From: Epiperipatus broadwayi
Lineage: Eukaryota > Onychophora > Udeonychophora > Euonychophora > Peripatidae
NCBI GenBank assembly: GCA_028023455.1
Contig: JAQFVV010006215.1
Span: forward strand, 12,935,473 to 12,999,472
DNA: 64,000 nt
Direction: 5' to 3'
In this document: positions 56,036 to 64,000 of the stretch, piece after piece
Numbering within the stretch: the first letter of the stretch is position 1
How the letters are laid out: each line of letters begins with the position of its first letter
The notes under the pieces: model-generated
Seen by the model: the letters and a program-made list of their open reading frames with translations, nothing else
What the model was told of the DNA's origin: nothing
Database searches by the model: none
Translations under genes and position numbers: made by a program

Positions 56036-59000
56036 TATTCCAAAAAAGGTTAACTTTCTGATACATGGGAAGAATTTTTATTTTACCACTGCCTTTTGAT
56101 AGACCACATTTACCCAAATGTGCAGAGATGCTGACCCAACTGAATTAAAGAATTGCAAACATTTCCTAAGCAATCTCACCAAATTCATAGAAGATGTAGC
56201 TAAAACTTTTTTTAAAAAAGAAATAATTGAATAAATACCTCATTACATTATTTTACATCAAATGTAAATTGCATTAGTGCTAAAATGTATCAAGTTACTA
56301 CATTTTAGATGCAACAGAGATGAATTGCATTATTGCACAAATTCTTGATAGAAATTTGACAGAACTCAGAGCTGGCCCAATAAAGAGCAGAACCCACTGC
56401 AATGCTTTCATGTGGGTAAGGAGGATGGGTTCTTTTTACATATGATAAAAGCACTTAAATATATATAAAAATCATTATTTTATTTACAAATATAGATATA
56501 TTGCTTTGTAATTAATATAAATTAAGTCAAAAATGATTCCTTCATTAAATTTTTTATTTAATTTTAATCAGATCTAGCAACAAAAAAAACACTCAAATAT
56601 ATATATATATATTGCATTATATGCATTTTATTCTGTTACTCAAATATCAATTTAATAAAATTGCATAAATTGATACTTATAATCTATAAATAATTAATTA
56701 TTTATAAATTATAAATATGAATTTGTGTATTTATAATTTGTATTACTTTGCATATGATTAGCATTGTATGATTACAGAGTTTAAACAACAACAAAAAAAG
56801 GAAATGAAGTTATCATTGGCCAGTTATATAATGTTTTGATTTATTTTTTGATTTTCACTAAAAAAAGTAGATCATGCAAGCCTGTGCCTAGACAAATGCA
56901 CCACCTTGTGCTATTGCACCATTCACACTCCTGGCAAGTTTTGATAGAGCTGATCAGTTGTGAGGAACAACTGTAAATAAAGTTAAAGAACTCATATGTA
57001 ACTCAATGGGTTCCCTAAAAGTGTATTTGTAACTTAATCACAAATATTATACCTATATGTGAATAGAAGTCATAAATAATGCTAATGAATTAATTTGACA
57101 CTTCATTAAATCAGAATTAAATAAGAAGCAGAATACAGTAATGAAAATTATATAAATTAATAACGATCTTAAATTTTAGTATATAACAATAATCAAATGT
57201 GTTATGATTGACAAAACATAAACAAAAGACAAAAAAAAGATAACATTATTAAATTATGTCTCTACTGATAATCTCTACACTAATTATCAGACAAACACAA
57301 AGGAAAAAAGAAACAAGACTGATATACACCACACACACAAATTAGTATTACAATACAATAATTATTGTAATTACATTTACAAACTTGACAATAGTCTCTG
57401 TAAAAAATTTTGTTTGTGCATTCAAGGAAAACAATAAATAGTGTAACTGTTCTTGTAAATAACAATTCACCTATTAAAACTAAAACAATGTATATATCAA
57501 AATGTGCATTATTATGTATTAATTACAAGTAATCCACTCCACAAGAAGATATCAATCTAATTACAATAATTCATAAATAGAAAATAAATGTATGCAACAA
57601 AAGATTTATTAATAAGTCTGAAGATTCTAAATGGTATTTGCTCTTACAAAACAATCTACAAAATAAACAGCCCAATTATTTGCTATATATATGTGGTGAA
57701 TAATTATGCCACATGCAAATATACAATTTTTTATTTCAATTATAACAATTTTTATTCAGAAGCAGAAATTGATATTAACTTTATTTTTATTTTGTTAATC
57801 TTAATGTGATTGATATTAAATTTAAATAAAAATCTCGCAATACACAAAAACAAAAAGATAAACAAATCAGGTTTTAATGTATTGTTACATAACCAAATCT
57901 CAAGAATATTAAATGATCCATAATCATTACATAAATTTCACCCCTCTGGCTTTCTCTATTCTAAATCTTGTTTATTTAAAAAAAAGTGTAATAAATAATG
58001 AATCTAAAAAAGGTTAAAGGCATTAATATCATAAAAACAAGAGATGAAAATACAGAAATATTATATATCTTTTAATTACAAGCATAATACAAAAAGTTCC
58101 TACTTTAGAAGAATATTTTCAAATCAACTAGAAACTGTATGAAATAACTTCATTTCTAAAAAAAATCCAACAAATATGTAATGTTATGGTAAATTTCAGA
58201 AGGTATCAACACTTCAAACAAAAATTTGCATTAAATTAATATCACTAACATATACAGATAGTATTATCAATTTACAAACAAAGTATACTTCTAAACTGTA
58301 ATTGAAACCATTTATAAGATAAATCAAAATATTACCAAAAATCTCTAATATTTATATATTAGTTATGCTAAAGACTATGGAGTACTACATTCATCAGTTA
58401 TGCTATAAACAAATTAACTACACAAATCTAAGCAGTCATTATTAAAACACTTAAGAATAATTACACTAAAAGATGTCAATGTTAATAATTTTTTAAAAAG
58501 TATGCTAACAAAACTATAGTCTATTAAACTAAAAAATTATTACTAGCTTATCATATATTTAAAAAAATGAGATTAATGCAAAACTGAAAGTCCAAGAATA
58601 GTATTTTATTTTAAAGAGCTAAACCTAACAAGTGATTATGTAATACAACTATTTTAACTCAGTTAATACCATTTGATTAAAATATTATATATCTTAGATG
58701 ATACATAATATTAAAAATCATAATACTAGTCACTTTACTGTTTGTCATTTATATTGATCTGTAAATAAAATAAAAAAGAAATAGCAAATGAACCTAAGAG
58801 CCTGCATTCCTTAATTACCATGTAATATAACTGCAATATTCTTCCTTAATGACAATTATTACACTTCTAAATATAATAAATCATGATGCCATGATGAAAG
58901 AATTAAATGATTTTTACAAATGCTAGATTTTCTAATCTAACCAACAAAATTTGCAATGGCAGCTTACCACAAGAAATAACACATCCTCAATCCCCTTCAA

Positions 59001-59270
59001 ATCTTTACTTAAATTTATTTGAATATGTTCAAAACAAAATAACTTAAATTCATATTAGTTATAATATATAGCATGAATTAGATATTTTATATTGGAGTGG
59101 AAATATTGAACTTTTATACACACAATATTCATTATATATTAGCATCTATTATTAAATTTATATAAAATGAATAAAACATACATTTAAAGTCAGTTCTCCC
59201 ACCTATTTTTATTGCAATCAACATATTACCTATTGGCAATATGGACAAATTTTGTCTTAAAATGTATACA
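56036..59270. other. AT-rich DNA
   Basis: A less AT-rich patch at about 56,340-56,430 ends in a GTAAGG that could be a donor (tgcaatgctttcatgtgg before it), but no acceptor-defined exon is clear. A CA run lies near 57,330. Nothing else supported. Confidence 0.4.
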
Positions 59271-59274
59271 TTAT

Positions 59275-61379
59275 TGTAACGAGACAGCGTTACATCAATA
59301 TTAAATCTAGGATACATCGATAAACACACACACACCAGCAAGCAACATAAAACACTCGTAACTTTATTTTCGTAATTAGTAATAGTTTTCTTTCTCTCGT
59401 AAATACATTTATAAAACATATTGATAAAATGCAGACGGTAAAACGTCTAATTAAATGATTAAAGCCTTTAGATAATAAAAATAATAACAAAAAATAATTT
59501 GCTTTCCTAAATAATAAAATATAATATGCACTCCTAAAATAATAAAAATAATTATCAATCAAAATCACCACGGGGAATTAAAAAATGTTTATTTTAGAAA
59601 TATAATTTTAACTAGAATAAAACTTATAGAAAAGATTTGAGGAAAAGATAAATGCTCGACTTCTAAATGTAAAATAACTTGTATTGTTCTAGTAAAACAC
59701 ACGCACACACGCATGCCTTCGAGGTGTGAAGGAATAAGGTTGGTTGAGTGAGATTGCAAAATGAGATTGTCCCAAAATAAATATTGCCTTTAGCACAAAG
59801 AGTGAGTGAGCAGGTACCTCAAACGCGGACCTGAACGACAACTCCAAGAACAGGGAACTATGGGGGTAGATTGGATCCCAAGATATGGATCAACCTTTAT
59901 AAATACTAGTCAAAACCTATTCAATGGTTAATTTTGGAAAGAATTTGGTTAAATTGGTTGAATGCAGTTCGATTCGATTCAGTTCGATTGATACATTCTC
60001 ATTATTGTGTTTTTTTTATTTTCCAATTCTCAGTACGCTGAATTACCACCTGCTCATTTATTCCGATGCTTATGCTTTTATTTAAAATTAGAATTGTTCT
60101 GAATTAGCTTGGTTATTCCTCAATATTTAAAATGATCATCATGAAATTAATACCAAGAGCGTCGACTGTCATGAGGGGCTAATAAACCCTTCAGTGACTG
60201 ATCGGCGCTCCGCTACTGAAATATCTCCGAAGCTATGAAATTCTGATAACATCGTCGTGTTAAGTGAATGCTCCTAATAAAAGAAATGTTCCGTGAAACA
60301 CCCAAACTCGTCCAGACCAATCGACCTTCGTTGCAACCAAGACAAATCCTAGGTAAATATGTTTTTTTATTCTGTTCACTCACTCAATTAATAAACTCGT
60401 AAGGCAATCTCGTAATTAACCAACATAAATTTACTCAAATAAATCTTAAGACTTTCCTCGTCATGATAGTTTATCTTTGTTACTGAACTTTGTAAACATG
60501 AACTTTGAACTTAAGTGAAGCTAAGGAAAGATTATATATTTATCAAATAGAAAGGAACTTTCTCGTTATTCAAATTGTGTTATGAATACTTATGGTTCTC
60601 TGTGGGCGTGAATGTATGTGCGCGTGTGTAATAAATCAATTAATAATGTTTTGTAATAAATCAATTAATAATGTTTTCTTTTCATATTTAATAAACTTGT
60701 TCAATATCTAATCAAGTCGAGCATATCTCAAATCTTTTCACACACAATCAAAACCGTAGTTATTTATTCTTTGATAACTTATCTTTGAAGTAGATTTAGT
60801 TAATTTTAATTTTCATTTAGTTATTTTATTAATTATGTCACCATCGTGCCGTAAGTCACGATGTTTCTTATTTCACCTTAGTTAAGATAGATTTAAGAGC
60901 GGGCGGGTCTATAATCAAAGTAAACGTCAATAAATTATGTTATATACAATAAAGCGGGGGATGAACTTGTAAGCCTTGTGTTCGGGCGTAAGCGAACAAC
61001 CTCATAGGTCAGTGATAACCAATAAACGATCTTTATGCCGTGATCGACTTAGTAGAAAACCTTGCTGATTTTAATTAGCGGACAATGCGTCTTCTCCGGG
61101 AGGAGTCATTCTAGAAACAATCATGTAACAACCTTGAGACACCTTATTGGTCCATGCTGGGAGTTTTGAGCTAGTGGGTGGGATTAGACTTCGAAATCGT
61201 TTTGACATGATGTAAGGTGATGCGAGTAGTTAAAATCAACTTAAATAATCGTATCTGGCGCCCCCTTATGTGGATCGTGAATAACTGTCGATGTAAGAAA
61301 AAAAATAAAGCCTTACGCTATGTCATGTTTGTTTCGAAGCCCGTAATCTCGGGTGATATATAGACGGGTCACCGTTACA
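59275..61379. mobile_element. Long solo-LTR-like element, copy 3 (2.1 kb, different family)
   Basis: Begins TGTAACG and ends CGTTACA, with a perfect 4-bp target duplication ttat (59,271-59,274 and 61,380-61,383). In the plus orientation a TATAAATA box is at 59,898-59,905 and an AATAAA signal at 61,304-61,309, about 70 bp before the end, as expected for an LTR. A 25-bp segment (gtaataaatcaattaataat plus gtttt) is duplicated at 60,628-60,677. It shares only the termini and short words with copies 1 and 2. No coding domain or internal region is present, so a solo LTR is the best reading. A Ginger-type DNA transposon also uses TGT...ACA ends and 4-bp duplications but should have longer inverted repeats. 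Confidence 0.75.
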
Positions 61380-61383
61380 TTAT

Positions 61384-64000
61384 TAACGATAGTATATTTA
61401 TCTCTAATAGTAAAAAAATTAATATTAATATCTCAGAATCATTAATACTGAACATTATCCCAAAATCTAAATCACCTGAAGTAGTCTGCAGACATTCATA
61501 TAATGCTTTGAAATCTCAGTGCATACCAGTTAATAAGTCTATCACATAAAAAGATTAAAATATAGATCTACATTTTCAGTGTCAAAAGTCTAATCTGCAA
61601 ATTAACAGATCACTTCAGAGCATACTCATTTAATGATATTTTAGATTTGCTTCAGATCTTTATCAAGTGGTACTAACTTGAAGCTAAATACTATTAGTGA
61701 CTTAATTCCAGTGAATAAAGAAACTTTCGACTAAGTAAAATCTATGTTACCTTAAAAAATTATGGCAAAATTTTTTATGAAATTTTTTATTAACTTCAAT
61801 ATTGCCTGAAATATTGTCTATGATTTATGTACTGTATATTTGCAGTCACCTTGCAGATTAATCAACAAAACTAATATTATGAATTTCTAAGCAAACATCC
61901 ATTTGATTCTATTCTTATAATAAATATATTGCATCAAATTATATCAAGTACAAATTTATATAATTCATTGTTATTACAAAAATCGCTTCATAGCATATAC
62001 ATTTATAAAAATAAAAAAAGGAAAAACTTTGAAAGATTAATTCTCATATATTAATTAGGAATAATTAAGTATTTTATGTAACTGAATTTAGATTAATCAT
62101 TTTAGTGTATTTAAAATACCTACCCTACTTAGTTTTAAACTTTTCTTTAAAAAATATCTGAGCATGAGTATGACTTAGTCAAAAACATACTCATCATACT
62201 ATGTTGATATATTTAACATTTTCATTTTAAAGTATTAAATAAGCTTTTCATAGTAAATGTGTTGTATGTATTATTTATATTCAACTACCCTTTTTACTAA
62301 AACAATATGACAATTTTTCAAACAAAAGAAATGCTTTATTTAAAAAAATTACAAGCATTAAAAAAAAATGGTTTTTTCTATAATCTATTTTGAATATATA
62401 CCACAACTGACTAATTATAATTGCTTTAGAACTTTTGATGGCATTCTTAAATAGCTTGTGAATTATTGTAGAAAGACATCATACCCATAAGTGTTATGAA
62501 ATTAAGATATTTTACAATGTCAAAATGTCAGCTATAGGAACTAATATTACTGTATTCCTGAAAAAATATCTGTATATCTTAATACTGTAGATATTTTTTA
62601 TTATTTACAATGGGTAAAACTGTGAAGCATTTCTAAGTCTTTCCCCCTCTGATTAGTCTAATATTGTAAAGCTCCAATTATCTCTAAACAAAAAGTATCT
62701 GTTGTGCAACTGCTAATTAGTGACTGTTTTATCTCAGCTTGTTTTACTCTAGGGAGACAGATATCTTGGAATTACATCAAAAAATGTTCACACTATTAGA
62801 AGTTTTTTGCTAATCATTCACATTGCTTCAAACAAGTCAATAACAATTATTTTATTAATACAACTATAGCAAATTAAGCTTAGTATAAAACTTAAATGCA
62901 TTACAATAGCCTGACACTTTTAGCCATTATATAAAAACTTATCACTATCATTAATACCTCTCCAAGTTGTACTCTTCTGTGAAGCTGGAAAAAATCCAAA
63001 GATTGAAAACATGCCATAAAGAAGTTATTCTTAAAGTCTGCATGGTGCATATCAGTATACTTTGGGTACAATCTTCAAGAAGTCAGACATCCAATCAATG
63101 CAATTAAAATTATATAAAAAAAGCTCTGTTACTGTAAATGTACTTAATTTTATTAAAGCAAACATCATCACTGCTATAGAGAAAGTAACTACTGATGTAA
63201 CTTATTATCAGAGTGTAAATGAAATAAAAAATTGTAGTTCATTATAATTTATTATTTTTTGTTATACAATCAACTTCATAAATATTAAAGGATATTAAAA
63301 AAAGATCAAATTTTTTAAGAATCATTAAATAAGACTACGGTAAAAGACAACAATAACTAAATATATTTATATAGAAATATTCCCATATGTGCAAAACGAC
63401 TAGGTGATTTTTGTATGATAAATTAGATAAGATTAATTCAAATCTGGCAACAAAAAAAAAAAAACAGCACTAAAAATTCTACTGCTAAAAAGCTTGTACA
63501 AGTTATTATTAAAATAAGTAATCAACACTGTAAACATAAAAACATGTTTAACAAAACAGAAAAATAAACATGCCTAAAGATAATATCACACAGGATCAGA
63601 GAACTAACTATACTTTTCACTTTATTCTAGAATTATCTTGATTACCCAAATGTAGTTAAATAGTTTGGATCATAAAATATACTATTATTAGCTGAGTGTC
63701 AGTTTTATAAATGAATAAGCAGGATTGGTTTCAGGAGTTTAAATTCAGGCTATTAGCCTGATAGTATCAAGAAATAAAGATGGCTGTTAAATATATAAGT
63801 ATATTAGTTCTTATTTTAAATCTAAAGTTCTTTTTAATGAATGGCATAGTCGAAAACTAGTCAGTGAATGTAAATTTAGTAACACTAGCTTTTACAACCC
63901 ATTGATTAATCAAATTTAAAATATGTAGGTTTTGAATAGAATGAAAAGATCTGCTCCTGAAAATATATGTTAAATTTAAGCAGAGAAAATTATAATAAAA
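61384..64000. other. AT-rich DNA
   Basis: No repeat family or exon I can support. A 61-codon open frame at 63,062 has no motif. Confidence 0.4.

Noticed and set aside
56340-56430. Plus-strand exon ending at GTAAGG
   Set aside because: No convincing acceptor and only a short reading without motif.
58380-58420. CTGATGA word on the minus strand as another hammerhead
   Set aside because: No pairable helix II and no GAAA at the right distance; the same applies to CTGATGA words near 48,370 and 51,605.
59132-59571. Two overlapping 93-95 codon minus-strand frames
   Set aside because: They lie in and across the edge of LTR-like copy 3 with no motif, and one spans the element boundary, so it cannot be an ancestral protein.

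Overview
This is a eukaryotic, very AT-rich (roughly three quarters A+T by eye), intron-and-repeat-dominated window, almost certainly from an invertebrate animal. The repeat types support this: Ty3/gypsy, Penelope-like elements with GIY-YIG endonuclease, LINEs, tRNA-derived SINEs, hammerhead-ribozyme repeats and MITEs. A phase-compatible pair of exons encodes a signal peptide and an SRCR domain. The exact taxon cannot be fixed from the sequence; an arthropod (possibly arachnid-like) or another protostome is my guess. There is no complete host gene, and nearly all short ORFs are chance or transposon-derived.

Host genes. The best exon is on the minus strand at 4,967-5,130. It has clean splice sites and encodes the start of an SRCR domain. 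A short minus-strand exon at 20,047-20,103 encodes a signal-peptide-like first exon ending in phase 0, matching the phase-0 start of the SRCR exon. I infer one secreted or membrane SRCR protein gene running right to left with an intron of about 15 kb, continuing past the left edge. A second unrecognised minus-strand exon candidate lies near 43.2-43.4 kb. A plus-strand TATA box with a GC-richer leader and a splice donor (786-981) looks like a promoter and non-coding first exon, or an LTR promoter.

Repeats by region. 2.2-3.3 kb: inverted tandem satellite. 3.8-4.4 and 6.9-7.4 kb: decayed LINEs. 7.4-8.7 kb: giant foldback with a nested hairpin. 10.2-10.6 and 18.5-19.3 kb: foldback family carrying hammerhead motifs. 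11.35 kb: a 92-bp tRNA-like SINE with perfect 13-bp target duplications. 15.3-17.8, 34.0-37.1 and 59.3-61.4 kb: three long solo-LTR-like elements with TGTAA termini and 4-bp target duplications; the second contains a Penelope fragment and a 125-bp MITE. 21.2-25.5 kb: a decayed minus-strand Ty3/gypsy element (gag, protease, RT, RNase H and integrase relics). 27.1-28.5 kb: a tandem array of ~455-480 bp units with hammerhead ribozymes and a pol III B-box-like site. 37-46 kb: more foldbacks, tandem repeats and a LINE zinc-finger fragment. 53-56 kb: three Penelope-like GIY-YIG fragments, two of them in a 1.6-kb head-to-head palindrome, plus a 512-bp MITE. The rest is AT-rich intron or intergenic DNA.

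Most interesting theme. Hammerhead-ribozyme-like cores (CUGANGA, hairpin, GAAA, with a very short palindromic helix III) recur at several unrelated repeats, on both arms of foldbacks, downstream of Penelope endonuclease fragments, and as tandem units 477 bp apart. Two copies, at 27,258-27,316 (minus) and 10,396-10,436 (plus), keep every core nucleotide I can check. The 27-kb array has the organisation expected of a metazoan retrozyme-like element. The ribozyme calls are from reading pairing by hand and need a covariance-model search and a cleavage test.
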